From contig JBMONF010000028.1 of the NCBI GenBank assembly GCA_049323455.1, positions 18,982-82,981 on the forward strand: a stretch of DNA of 64,000 nucleotides, written 5' to 3'. Positions within the stretch are counted from its first letter, which is position 1. The number at the start of each line of letters is the position of its first letter. This DNA comes from Hypericibacter sp049323455 (GTDB taxonomy: Bacteria > Pseudomonadota > Alphaproteobacteria > Dongiales > Dongiaceae). This document shows positions 16,029 to 24,224 of this stretch, in pieces. Both the position numbers and the translations under genes were made by a program. A model generated the notes under the pieces. That model ran no database searches. It saw nothing but the letters and a program-made list of their open reading frames with translations, and was not told the DNA's origin.

Positions 16029-16298
16029 TCACATGATAGTATCGGTTTGGAAGAGCGCCCCCACCGGAGCGGGACGATGATCAATTTTATTTAATCGCGT
16101 TACACGGTCAACGGCCCGAGCCGACTCGTCCTCAGGCAGCCTCGTCCGCCTGGCGTTGAACACGTTGCGCAGCACAACCATCTGCGCCTTGAGCGCCCGC
16201 TGGCCCTCTGTGGTCCGACCGGAGGCGCAGACGATCGCCGCAGGTATGTTCTTGGCCCTTGCGCGCAAGGCCCGGCCGGTATCGGTCAGGCGGATCTC
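16029..16298 (-). pseudogene. MarR/OhrR-like regulator remnant (C-terminal part)
   Basis: The minus strand from 16298 reads EIRLTDTGRALRARAKNIPA and then AIVCASGRTTEGQRALKAQM, which matches the wing and last helices of OhrR/MarR proteins (LT..G..L...A..IP.A...C.G). The DNA-binding part is missing: upstream in this frame there is no recognisable helix-turn-helix and no good start; only TTG codons are available. It lies beside a bona fide osmC gene at 16454, in divergent orientation as ohrR genes often are, so it is probably the decayed regulator of that gene. Inference from short similarity. Confidence 0.5.
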
Positions 16299-16453
16299 AT
16301 CTGCTGCTCGCCGGCAACGTGCGGCTGACTGTCGTCTGACGGCGCCTCGAGGTCGTGCGGTAAGATCATCCGCGAGAACGGGCCGCTGCCTTCGCAGGAT
16401 GCGTCGACAACGGCCTGCTCGCAGGCCTTATCTTGCGACAGAAGGAGGCAAGC

Positions 16454-16927
16454 ATGGCCTCGCGCCACCGTCACGATTTCGCGCTGCGCACGGTCTGGAC
16501 TGGGGCGGCCAAGGGTCCGACCAGCGGTCCCGACAGCTATTCGCGCGACTACGAGGTGCACAGCCAGGGCAAGCCCGCCATCGCCGCCTCCACCGGCCCG
16601 GCCTATGGCGGCGATCCGGCCAGGCCCAACCCCGAGGATCTGCTGCTGGGCGCGCTCTCGGGCTGCCACCTGCTGAGCTATCTGGCGCTGGCCGCGCGCG
16701 CCGGCGTCCTGGTGACGGCCTATGAGGACGACGCGACCTGCGTTCTCGACATGAAGGACGGGCGCGTGCGCATCGTCGAGGCGACGCTCCGCCCCACCGT
16801 CACCATCGCGGCCGGCGGCGATGTCGAGAAGGCCAAGAAGCTGCATGAGCGCGCGCACGAGATCTGCTTCATCTCCAATTCGGTCAATTTCCCTGTCGCG
16901 ATCGAGCCGCGAATGGTGGTGCGGTAA
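16454..16927 (+). CDS. OsmC-family peroxiredoxin
   Basis: 157 residues; ATG 16454 has a perfect GAAGGAGG seven bases upstream, so the in-frame TTG at 16433 is not needed. Both catalytic cysteines are present: SGCHLLSYLALAARAG near residue 73 and HEICFISNSVNFP near 140. The family reduces organic hydroperoxides with thiol donors and protects against fatty-acid peroxides. It differs in this respect from the osmC-like gene at 3931. A decayed MarR/OhrR-like fragment lies upstream on the other strand. Confidence 0.9.
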   Translation: MASRHRHDFALRTVWTGAAKGPTSGPDSYSRDYEVHSQGKPAIAASTGPAYGGDPARPNPEDLLLGALSGCHLLSYLALAARAGVLVTAYEDDATCVLDMKDGRVRIVEATLRPTVTIAAGGDVEKAKKLHERAHEICFISNSVNFPVAIEPRMVVR

Positions 16928-16952
16928 GGGCAGGCTGCCGCGCTTGGTCACC

Positions 16953-17076
16953 TGTCACCCTCGCGAAGGCGAGGGTCTATGGTCGAGCGCCCGGCTTGCA
17001 GAAGCTTGGGCCCCGCGGCCGGCTTCGCCGGCAAACTAAAGAGTAGCGGGCGAAGCCCGCGGGCGCCGGGGCGACG
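16953..17076. repeat. Nested-palindrome intergenic repeat, copy C
   Basis: Begins TCACCCTCGCGAAGGCGAGG (its own small hairpin), then GGCCGGCTTCGCCGGCAAAC, then AGCGGGCGAAGCCCGCGGGC and GCCGGGGCGACGG. Same two inner hairpins and order as the copies at 12825 and 24043. It lies between the convergent osmC gene and the hydrolase gene. Confidence 0.82.
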
Positions 17077-17105
17077 GCCGAGATGAACCATTCCAGACGA
17101 CAACC

Positions 17106-18107
17106 TCACCGCCCTCTTGGCAGCAGCTTCTCGAAGAAGGCCGCAATACAGCGGTCGTGCCACGGCGCCGCATGGCCCAGCGCATGGAAGCCGACATGGC
17201 CGCCGCCGCGCGGCAGCAGCGGCACGAGCTTGGGATTCTTCCGCCAGTCGAATTCGAGATAGGGCCTGGCCGGGATCCAGGGATCGTTGCGGGCGTGGAT
17301 CACAAGCGTCGACACCGCAATGCTCTCCAGATGTGGCAATGATGCGGTCCGAGCATAATAGTCTTCGGCGCCAGCGAAGCCGTTGCTGGGCGCCACGACG
17401 CGGTCGTCGAACTCGTAGATGGTGCGGATGCCCGGAAGTGCTGCGCGCAGGGCCGCGGGAAGGTCGGCACTGGGGCGCCCGAAATCCGCCTTCACGCCCT
17501 CGAGCAGATAACGGTGATAGGCGGCGTTGCGCCGCTGCATGATCCGGAGCTGCGCCTCTTTGGGCAGGACCGGCGCCGAGACGCTGACGGCACCCAGGAA
17601 CAGCGCGCGCCGGCCCTGCTCGCCCAGATATTTCAGCAGCAGATTGCCGCCGAGAGAGAAACCGACGGCCAAGAGCCCGCGGCCGGCGAGCCGCCCGTCG
17701 AGCTGCATCAGCGCCGCGTGAAGGTCCTCGGTCCGGCCGGCATGGTAGCTCTGCCGGCAGAGCGGCCCCGAGGGGCCGGCGCCGCGCAGATTGAAGCGCA
17801 ATGTCGGATAGCCCCGCTCCAGCAGATGGCGCGCCGACCGGCGCAGATAGATGCTGTCCTGCCAGCCGGAGAGGCCGTGGATCAGGATCACGAGCGGGCG
17901 GCCCGTGTCCGCCGCCGGCCGGTTGAGCACCGCCACCAGCCGGTCGCCGTCAGCCAGCGGAAACTCGACGCGCTTCTCCGGGAAATCGTCGAGCCGGATG
18001 CGCGGGCGGCGCAGGAAGTTGCGCACCGTCTGAAGGTCGCCGCCGAGCCAGGGCGGCCGTGGCAGAAAGATCGGAAAGCGCAGAGCGATCGCGCCCGGAG
18101 CGATCAC
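17106..18107 (-). CDS. YheT-family alpha/beta hydrolase
   Basis: 333 residues from GTG 18107, which overlaps the stop of the upstream hydrolase gene (GTGA) and is therefore translationally coupled. The fold markers are the oxyanion-side HG of VILIHGLSGWQDS near residue 70, the nucleophile elbow GFSLGGNLLLKYLGEQG near 142, and the C-terminal Asp and His in HARNDPWIP and RGGGHVGFH. The length, LRGAGPSG and SLGGN motifs fit the YheT/EMB8 group, whose natural esters are not well defined. Cytoplasmic, no signal peptide. Ends beside a palindromic repeat. Confidence 0.88.
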   Translation of the reverse strand: MIAPGAIALRFPIFLPRPPWLGGDLQTVRNFLRRPRIRLDDFPEKRVEFPLADGDRLVAVLNRPAADTGRPLVILIHGLSGWQDSIYLRRSARHLLERGYPTLRFNLRGAGPSGPLCRQSYHAGRTEDLHAALMQLDGRLAGRGLLAVGFSLGGNLLLKYLGEQGRRALFLGAVSVSAPVLPKEAQLRIMQRRNAAYHRYLLEGVKADFGRPSADLPAALRAALPGIRTIYEFDDRVVAPSNGFAGAEDYYARTASLPHLESIAVSTLVIHARNDPWIPARPYLEFDWRKNPKLVPLLPRGGGHVGFHALGHAAPWHDRCIAAFFEKLLPRGR

Positions 18108-18988
18108 GTCGCAGCTCCGAGGAAGGTCTGCCCGAGGAAATCCTGAACCAGCGCGATCTCCGCGTCCGATCGCAGCGCCGGCGCGTGGCCCACGCCGGGC
18201 AACTCGACCAGGCGAGCTTGCGGACCGCGGCGTGTCATCTCTGCCGCCACCTCCGCGCTCAGCAGGTCGGATTCGGCGCCCCGGAGCACCAGTACCGGGC
18301 AGACGATCTGGTCCCACAGCGTCCAAAGATCGACGTCGCGGTCGGCGCTGGCTTGCGCGTTCTCGGCGATCTTGGGGTCGTGATGCAGCGCCAACCGCCC
18401 GTCCGGCAGACGGCGATGGCTGTGCAGGGCGATGTGCCGCCATTCCTCGTCCGGCATCGGCCCGAAGGGCGCATAGACCTGGCGCAAGTAGGCCTCGAGC
18501 GCGTCGAGCGTTGCGAAGGTCGGCCGCTGGCCGACATAGGTGGCGATGCGCTGCAGCGCGGCCTTGGCCAGAAAGGGGCCGACATCGTTGAGCACCAGGC
18601 GGCGGATCGGGCTGCCGGGCAGCGCCGCCAACATCATGCCGATGAGCCCGCCCATCGAGGTGCCGACCCAGTCGACCGCCTCGACATCGAGGCGCGCGAT
18701 CAGTGCCGTCATATCGGCGCAATATTGCGGATAGCTGTAGGCCGCGGGCACCGCCAGCCAGTCGCTTTGGCCGCGCCCGGCCACGTCGGGACAGGCGACG
18801 CGCCAGCGGACGCTCAAAGCTGCCGCGAGCCGGTCGAAATCGCGGCCGTTGCGGGTCAAGCCGTGGACGCAGATCGCGGTGCGTGCGCTCCGCGGATCGC
18901 CCCAGTCGGTATAGTGCATGGCGTGGAAGCCGTGCGGGCTCAGGCAAAGAACTCGGTTTGACCGCATGGACAGGCTCTCAGGCGTCAT
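18104..18988 (-). CDS. Alpha/beta hydrolase
   Basis: 294 residues from ATG 18988; ATG 18967 is an alternative. Contains CVHGLTRNGRDFDRLA (oxyanion region), the nucleophile elbow WVGTSMGGLIGMMLA near residue 105, an Asp in RGAESDLLSAE and a His in LPGVGHAPALR, so a complete Ser-Asp-His triad. The general type is of esterases, lipases and C-C hydrolases, with no substrate evident. It overlaps the start of the YheT-like gene by four bases, suggesting the two hydrolases are made together. It is divergent from the EamA pair at 19056 (67 bases between starts). Confidence 0.86.
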   Translation of the reverse strand: MTPESLSMRSNRVLCLSPHGFHAMHYTDWGDPRSARTAICVHGLTRNGRDFDRLAAALSVRWRVACPDVAGRGQSDWLAVPAAYSYPQYCADMTALIARLDVEAVDWVGTSMGGLIGMMLAALPGSPIRRLVLNDVGPFLAKAALQRIATYVGQRPTFATLDALEAYLRQVYAPFGPMPDEEWRHIALHSHRRLPDGRLALHHDPKIAENAQASADRDVDLWTLWDQIVCPVLVLRGAESDLLSAEVAAEMTRRGPQARLVELPGVGHAPALRSDAEIALVQDFLGQTFLGAAT

Positions 18989-19055
18989 GTTACCGATGAT
19001 GGCGCGCGCTGGCGCGGCCGATTCCGTATCTTTCTCGACAGATCGCCCATCCCCA

Positions 19056-20000
19056 ATGGCTTCATCCCACCATAGCCCGACCGGGGCGGCACACCCAAGC
19101 GCCTCGGCCGCCAACGCCGAACGCGCGCAGCATTTGCGCGGGCTCCTGCTGTGCGCCTTCGCAGCCGTCATCTGGAGCACCGGCGGCGTCGTCGCCCGCA
19201 CTCTCGAGAGCACCGGCTGGACGGTCATCTTCTGGCGTTCGCTCTTCGCCGTCCTGTTTCTGGTCGGGTTGCTGCTGGTGCGCGAGCGCGGCCGCTTCTT
19301 TGCCGTCTTTCGCGAGGCCGGGCTTGCCGGCGTCGGGATCGGGCTCTGCTTCGCCACCGCTTCCACCTGCTATGTCATCGGCCTGCAATACACCACCGTG
19401 GCGAAGCTGCTGTTCCTCCAGGGCATCGCCCCCTTCCTGGCCGCCGTTCTGGGCTGGCTCTTCATGCGCGAGCGGGTGGGCTTGCGCACCTGGGTGGCGA
19501 TGGCGGCCGCGCTCGTCGGGGTCGGCATCATGGAGATCGAGGCCTTCAGCGGCGCCGTCAATCCGATCGGCGACATACTGGGCTTGGTGATCGCGGCCGC
19601 CTTTGCCGGCGCCACGGTCATCATGCGCTCCAACCGCAAGGTGCGCATGACGCCTGCCGCCTGCCTCGCCGCTTTGTTCGCCGGCCTCGTCGCGGCGACG
19701 CAGGCGCCGAGCCTCGTCGTCTCCGCACAGGATTTTCCCTACCTGCTGTTCTTCGGCGCGGGCCAGCTCGGCCTCGGCATGGCGCTGTTCACGAGCGGCG
19801 GGCGCCATATCCCGGCGGCAACATCGGCGCTGATCTCGCTGCTCGAGCCGGCTCTGGGCCCGACCTGGGTCTGGCTGGTCTATGACGAGAACCCGGGCGG
19901 CTACGCCATCGCCGGGGGCGCCATCCTGCTCGGATCGCTGACCCTCTACAGCCTCTACGATCTGCAGGCGGGCCGGCGCATCGCGCCGCCGGCCGTCTGA
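19056..20000 (+). CDS. EamA-family transporter (first of a tandem pair)
   Basis: 314 residues, ten predicted membrane segments in two EamA domains. The first begins LLLCAFAAVIWSTGGVVART near residue 30 and includes TTVAKLLFLQGIAPFLAAVLGW. The second begins ILGLVIAAAFAGATVIMRSN and ends TSALISLLEPALGPTWVWLVY. The SLLEPALGP and P-rich helix motifs are typical of DMT metabolite exporters. It is followed after 12 bases by a paralogue, so the two subunits may act as a pair or arose by duplication. Start at ATG 19056; a short polar Ala-rich leader precedes the first helix. Confidence 0.85.
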   Translation: MASSHHSPTGAAHPSASAANAERAQHLRGLLLCAFAAVIWSTGGVVARTLESTGWTVIFWRSLFAVLFLVGLLLVRERGRFFAVFREAGLAGVGIGLCFATASTCYVIGLQYTTVAKLLFLQGIAPFLAAVLGWLFMRERVGLRTWVAMAAALVGVGIMEIEAFSGAVNPIGDILGLVIAAAFAGATVIMRSNRKVRMTPAACLAALFAGLVAATQAPSLVVSAQDFPYLLFFGAGQLGLGMALFTSGGRHIPAATSALISLLEPALGPTWVWLVYDENPGGYAIAGGAILLGSLTLYSLYDLQAGRRIAPPAV

Positions 20001-20012
20001 CGTCGCCTCGCG

Positions 20013-20903
20013 ATGGCCGCCACCCTGCATATGCCGCATCTGGCCCGCGGCCGCGCCATGGTCGCGGGGGCGGCGTTGCTTTGGAGCATGGCCGGCATCC
20101 TGGCTCGGCTGGTCGAGGCGGACGCCTGGACCATCTCCTTCTGGCGCTCGCTCCTCGGCGGCCTTTTTCTTCTGGCCGTGGTCGCGCTCCGGGCCGGCGG
20201 CGACATCGCGGCTCCCTTCCGGGCGATGGGCCGGGTCGGCTGGTTCCTCGGCTGCTGGCTCGGCGTCGAAGCCGTGTTGTTCATCCTCGCCTTCGCCCAC
20301 ACCACGATCGCCAACGCCCTCATCATCGTCGCCGTCAACCCGCTGATTGCCGCCCTGCTCGGCTGGCTCGTCCTCAAGGAACGCATCGCGCTCCACACCG
20401 CGGCGGCGCTGGCCGTGAGCTTCATGGGGGTGACTTACATGGTCTGGGGTAGCATCGGCGGCGGCTCGGCCCTGGGCGATCTGCTGGCTCTCGGGGTGGC
20501 CCTGGGTTTCGCCGTGGTGATCGTCACCATCCGGCGCAACGGCGATATCGACCTGCTGCCGGCGATGGCGGTCGCGGGCTTCGTCGGCGCGATCGTGGCG
20601 CTGCCCTTCGCCGCTCCCTTCTCGGTCTCGCTCGGCGATATCGGCTATCTGGCGCTGTTCGGTTTCGGCGAATTCGGCTTGAGCCTCGTGCTCTTCACCG
20701 CCGGGACGCGGCTGGTGCCGACGGTGGAGGTGGCGCTCCTGGGGCTGGTCGAGACGGCGCTGGCGCCGATCTGGGTCTGGCTGGCCGTCGGAGAGGAACC
20801 GGGCAAGCGCGCGCTTGTCGGCGGCGCCGTCGTGCTGGGCACCCTGCTGCTCTACACCGTCGCCGACTGGCGTCGCGCGCGCGTCGTCGCGCCGATGGCA
20901 TAG
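20013..20903 (+). CDS. EamA-family transporter (second of a tandem pair)
   Basis: 296 residues, ten hydrophobic segments. It shares with the preceding gene the LLWSMAGILARLVEADAW/ISFWRSLLGGLFLL opening and the VALLGLVETALAPIWVWLAVGEEP close, so the two are clearly paralogues. It starts 12 bases after the previous stop, without a good Shine-Dalgarno, which suggests coupled translation. Direction and substrate are not predictable. The following 130 bases hold no gene but contain a short CTTAA/TTAAG dyad just before the next start. Confidence 0.84.
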   Translation: MAATLHMPHLARGRAMVAGAALLWSMAGILARLVEADAWTISFWRSLLGGLFLLAVVALRAGGDIAAPFRAMGRVGWFLGCWLGVEAVLFILAFAHTTIANALIIVAVNPLIAALLGWLVLKERIALHTAAALAVSFMGVTYMVWGSIGGGSALGDLLALGVALGFAVVIVTIRRNGDIDLLPAMAVAGFVGAIVALPFAAPFSVSLGDIGYLALFGFGEFGLSLVLFTAGTRLVPTVEVALLGLVETALAPIWVWLAVGEEPGKRALVGGAVVLGTLLLYTVADWRRARVVAPMA

Positions 20904-21035
20904 GCGCTTCGGCCGGGAGGCCCGGACGAGGGACCTGGTCATGCAAGGGAGGCCGCACACAGATCGTCTTGGACCTGTCCCGGTAGGCCAACTTAACCGC
21001 CCCTTAAGCGACCTAACCTAATATGCCCTGCCGTC

Positions 21036-21398
21036 ATGGCTGTCGTTGACGAATATGGCCTGCCCGCGCCCCGCGCCTCGGACTCCTCCGGCAGCGGCTT
21101 GGTCGGCGCCCTCGCCTTTCTCTTTCTCGGAGCTTTCCTGACGGTCGGCGCCAGCACGCTGCCGAGCAGCGATGCCGGCGCTGGCGCTCCCCTCACCGTC
21201 GTGGTGTTCGGCGGCACGCCCGAGGATGCGCTGGCGGTGGTCGCCGCGGCGGACGGCCTTGTCCTGGCAAATGCGCCGATGCTGGGCGGGGTCGTCGCCA
21301 TTTCGGACGAGCCGCATTTCGCCGGCCGCCTCTACCGGGCCGGGGCCAGCCTCGTGCTGCGTGCCGGCGGCCGCTTCGGCTGCGGCGGCCAGCGCTGA
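21036..21398 (+). CDS. Small membrane protein of unknown function
   Basis: 120 residues, unrecognised. One transmembrane helix (GLVGALAFLFLGAFLTVGA, about 22-40) follows a polar N-terminus; the rest is a small Ala/Gly-rich domain with LTVVVFGGTPEDALAVVAAADG and a C-terminal RFGCGGQR. The segment pattern VVAAADGLVLANAPMLGGVV and RLYRAGASLVLRA looks like a compact alpha/beta domain placed in the periplasm. Codon use matches the neighbours, so it is likely real. It is convergent with the decarboxylase gene (17 bases between stops). Confidence 0.65.
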   Translation: MAVVDEYGLPAPRASDSSGSGLVGALAFLFLGAFLTVGASTLPSSDAGAGAPLTVVVFGGTPEDALAVVAAADGLVLANAPMLGGVVAISDEPHFAGRLYRAGASLVLRAGGRFGCGGQR

Positions 21399-21415
21399 TC
21401 TGTAGCGGAAGGTCG

Positions 21416-22567
21416 CTATTTCCGCCGGCCCAAGGGCTCGTCGGCGGTGCAGACCAACGTATCCGGATAGAAGCCGTTGAAGCGCGTGGTGTTGGCGAAG
21501 CTGTAGGCGCCGAGCCGGTCGATCTCGATCCAGTCGCCTTCGCGCACGTCGGCCGGCAGATCGAAGGTCCCCGGCAGCACGTCGACCGAATCGCAGGTCG
21601 GCCCCATCAAGGTGAAGGACCTGACCTCGCTCGACGGCGTGCCGTTGAGCCGCACCAGCTCCGCCGGCAGCCGCAGCCCCGCCGTCACCATCTCGCTGAA
21701 CGAGCCGTAAATGCCGTCGTTGACGTAGAGGCGATCGCCCTTGCGGAGCTGCACCTGCACGACGATCGACATGGCCTCGGCCACGAGCGCCCTGCCCGGC
21801 TCGCACATCAGCACGCAATCGCGCCTGAGCTTGAGGTCCTTCACGCCCTTTTCGATCTCGGCCATGAAGGCTTCGAGCGGCGGCATGTTGGTGCCGAGAT
21901 ACTCGGCCGGGAAGCCGCCGCCGACGTCGAGATACTGGATCGGCGCGCCGGCCATCTCCAGGACGTCGCCGCAGATCTTGAGCGCCACCGAGTAGGCTTC
22001 CGGCACCAGGCACTGCGAGCCGACATGGAAGGCGAGCCCGACCTGGCAACCGCGGGCGCGCGCCTCCTTGAGCAGCGCCGCCGCCTCGAGCGGCTCCGCC
22101 CCGAACTTCGCCGCGAGATGATAGAGAATACCCTCCACCGGCGGCGTCTTGAGCCGCACCATGATGGTGACGCCCTCTCCGCCCTCCGCCTGGTCGAGCA
22201 CCTTGTTGAGTTCGTCCATGTGATCGACCGTGAAGGTGTCGACGCCATAGATACGGGTGGCGGCCTGGATCGCAGCGCGGCTCTTCACCGGATGCATGAA
22301 ATAAGCGCCGGCATCGGGGTAGTTCTCGCGCACCTGCGCGATCTCCGGCAGCGAGGCGGTGTCGAAATGCCGGATGCCCGCGTCGTAGAGCACGCGCAGC
22401 ACGGCCGGGTGCGGATTGCATTTGACGGCGTAGAGCACGCGGCCCGGAAAGAGATCCAGGAACCGCGCAGCCGCCCTCTTCAGCACATGCGGGCGCAGGC
22501 AATAGACGGGATAGCTCGGCGTCAGGGCCGTGACCATCGCCCGGACATTGTCGAACTGCCTTTCCAT
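21416..22567 (-). CDS. Type III PLP decarboxylase (ornithine/diaminopimelate-like; probably ornithine decarboxylase)
   Basis: 383 residues; ATG 22567 has GGGAGG seven bases upstream. Alanine-racemase-fold barrel with the PLP Lys in LYAVKCNPHPAVLR near residue 49, the glycine loop VGGGFPAEY near 224 and the C-terminal beta domain with GPTCDSVDVL (about 322), whose Cys-Asp is the catalytic pair of fold-III ornithine, lysine and diaminopimelate decarboxylases. Short length without extra domains and the DIYGS-like NDGIYGSFSE fit the ornithine/lysine branch making putrescine or cadaverine. Other polyamine genes in the window are the carbamoylputrescine amidase at 35857 and the aminobutyraldehyde-type dehydrogenase at 43185. 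Confidence 0.86.
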   Translation of the reverse strand: MERQFDNVRAMVTALTPSYPVYCLRPHVLKRAAARFLDLFPGRVLYAVKCNPHPAVLRVLYDAGIRHFDTASLPEIAQVRENYPDAGAYFMHPVKSRAAIQAATRIYGVDTFTVDHMDELNKVLDQAEGGEGVTIMVRLKTPPVEGILYHLAAKFGAEPLEAAALLKEARARGCQVGLAFHVGSQCLVPEAYSVALKICGDVLEMAGAPIQYLDVGGGFPAEYLGTNMPPLEAFMAEIEKGVKDLKLRRDCVLMCEPGRALVAEAMSIVVQVQLRKGDRLYVNDGIYGSFSEMVTAGLRLPAELVRLNGTPSSEVRSFTLMGPTCDSVDVLPGTFDLPADVREGDWIEIDRLGAYSFANTTRFNGFYPDTLVCTADEPLGRRK

Positions 22568-22820
22568 GCCCTTGCCTCCCATGCCTGCCCTTTCGACCGG
22601 AGCGGCCCCCCCGGCGAAAGGCCCGCCTTCTAGCGCAAAGGCGGCGGTTCTGCCACCCCCGCCCCGAAGGAACCGGTAAGGGCCCGGCCGACAAGGATAA
22701 ATCGGGGGTCTTCCGGGCACGGATCCGGCCGGCCGAGATTGCCAGCCGCCTCGGGCCTCGGCTATGAAACGCGGGACCTCTCGCGTTCGCCGTTCGCACC
22801 GCCCTTGGGAGTTCGCGCTC

Positions 22821-23981
22821 ATGCCCGTCGCCGGCCCGCTCTCCGGCATTCTCATCCTCGATCTCACGCGCGTGCTGGCGGGGCCCTACTGCACCATGAT
22901 CCTGGCCGACCTGGGCGCGCGCGTGATCAAGGTCGAGACGCCCGGTGTCGGCGACGATTCCCGCGGCTATGGCCCTTTCTTCGGCAACCGGTCTGGCTAT
23001 TTCGCCGCCATGAACCGCGGCAAGGAGAGCATCGCGCTCGATCTCAAGGCCGAGAGCGACCGCGCGATCCTGGATCGGCTGCTCGCGCGCGCCGACGTGC
23101 TGGCGGAGAACTTCCGACCCGGCACGATGGAGCGGCTCGGTCTCGGCTGGGACGCGCTCCACGCGCGCTTTCCCCGGCTCATCTACGCCGCCACCTCGGG
23201 GTTCGGCCACAGCGGCCCCTATGCCGGGCGCCCGGCTTACGACATGGTGGCGCAGGCCATGGGCGGGATCATGAGCGTCACCGGCCACCCCGGCGGCCCG
23301 CCCACGCGGGTCGGCTCCTCGATCGGCGACCTCGCCGCCGGGCTCTTCACCGTGGTCGGCATCGAGGCGGCCCTGCTTCATCGCGCACGCAGCGGCGAAG
23401 GAATGAAGCTCGACATCGCCATGCTCGACAGCCAGATCGCGATCCTCGAGAACGCGGTTACCCGCTATTGCGTCACCGGCCGCTCGCCGGGACCGCACGG
23501 CGCGCGCCATCCCTCGATCGCGCCCTTCGCCGCCTTCGCGACCGCCGACCGTCCCATCGTCGTGGCAGCAGGCACCGATGCCCTGTTCGTCAAACTGGCC
23601 GAGGTCATGGGACGGCCGGATTGGCCGCAAGACCCGCGTTTCGCCACCAATGCCGCGCGCGCCGACCATGTCGAGGCGCTGCAGGCGGAGATGGAAGCGG
23701 TGCTGACGCGCGCGACCGCGCAGCATTGGCTCGCCCTGTTCGAGCGCGCCGGCATTCCGTCGGGACCCATCAACGACATGGCGGCGCTCTTCGCCGACCC
23801 GCATGTGACGGCCCGCCACATGCTCGTCGATGTCGAGGATCCCGACTATCGGGGGCTCAAGGTCGCGGGCAACCCGATCAAGATGTCGGCCTTCGCCGAT
23901 CCGGCCAAGCGCGGGGCGGTGCCCAAGCTGGACGGCGACCGCGCCCGCATCCTGGCCGATCTCGAAGCCGGGCGCCTCTAA
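22821..23981 (+). CDS. CaiB/BaiF-family CoA transferase
   Basis: 386 residues from ATG 22821 (an in-frame ATG at 22764 has no ribosome site). Class III CoA transferase: LSGILILDLTRVLAGPYCTMILADLGARVIKVE at the N-terminus in two pieces, the ENFRPGTMERLGLG motif near residue 98, and the catalytic Asp in GRPAYDMVAQAMGG near 141. The C-terminal part FERAGIPSGPINDM is complete. These enzymes swap CoA between carboxylic acids (carnitine, formate/oxalate, succinate and others); the acid is not evident. It is divergent from the decarboxylase gene. Confidence 0.9.
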   Translation: MPVAGPLSGILILDLTRVLAGPYCTMILADLGARVIKVETPGVGDDSRGYGPFFGNRSGYFAAMNRGKESIALDLKAESDRAILDRLLARADVLAENFRPGTMERLGLGWDALHARFPRLIYAATSGFGHSGPYAGRPAYDMVAQAMGGIMSVTGHPGGPPTRVGSSIGDLAAGLFTVVGIEAALLHRARSGEGMKLDIAMLDSQIAILENAVTRYCVTGRSPGPHGARHPSIAPFAAFATADRPIVVAAGTDALFVKLAEVMGRPDWPQDPRFATNAARADHVEALQAEMEAVLTRATAQHWLALFERAGIPSGPINDMAALFADPHVTARHMLVDVEDPDYRGLKVAGNPIKMSAFADPAKRGAVPKLDGDRARILADLEAGRL

Positions 23982-24015
23982 GAGGCTGGCTCAATATGAA
24001 CCGTGATCTTTCCAA

Positions 24016-24053
24016 TGAGTTATTCGTCACCCTCTGAGTTATTCGTCACCCTC
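24016..24053. repeat. 19-bp tandem direct repeat
   Basis: TGAGTTATTCGTCACCCTC occurs twice head to tail without a gap (24016-24034 and 24035-24053). The second copy overlaps the left arm of the nested palindrome that follows, so the duplication took place at the repeat's edge. Confidence 0.85.
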
Positions 24054-24170
24054 GCGAAAGCGAGGGTCCATGTCGGGGTCGGAACGCAGCATCGCGATGG
24101 ATTCCCAGGCCGGCTTCGCCGGCGATCACAAAGTTGCGGGCGAAGCCCGCAGGCGCGGGACTGACGGTGA
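24043..24170. repeat. Nested-palindrome intergenic repeat, copy D
   Basis: TCGTCACCCTCGCGAAAGCG starts the left arm. The inner hairpins are GCCGGCTTCGCCGGC and TGCGGGCGAAGCCCGCA, and the right arm is GCGCGGGACTGACGGTGA. Same plan as the copies at 12825 and 16953. It fills the gap between the CoA transferase and the acylase genes. Confidence 0.82.
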
Positions 24171-24224
24171 AGGGATCGTCGGGTGCCGAAGACTCTGCAT
24201 TCATTTTCGGTCAGGCTCTGACGG

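Noticed and set aside
21018..23819. A 933-codon minus-strand frame spanning the decarboxylase and CoA transferase genes
   Set aside because: Low-complexity Arg/Ala/Gly sequence in the wrong frame for both genes; the real proteins have full motif sets.
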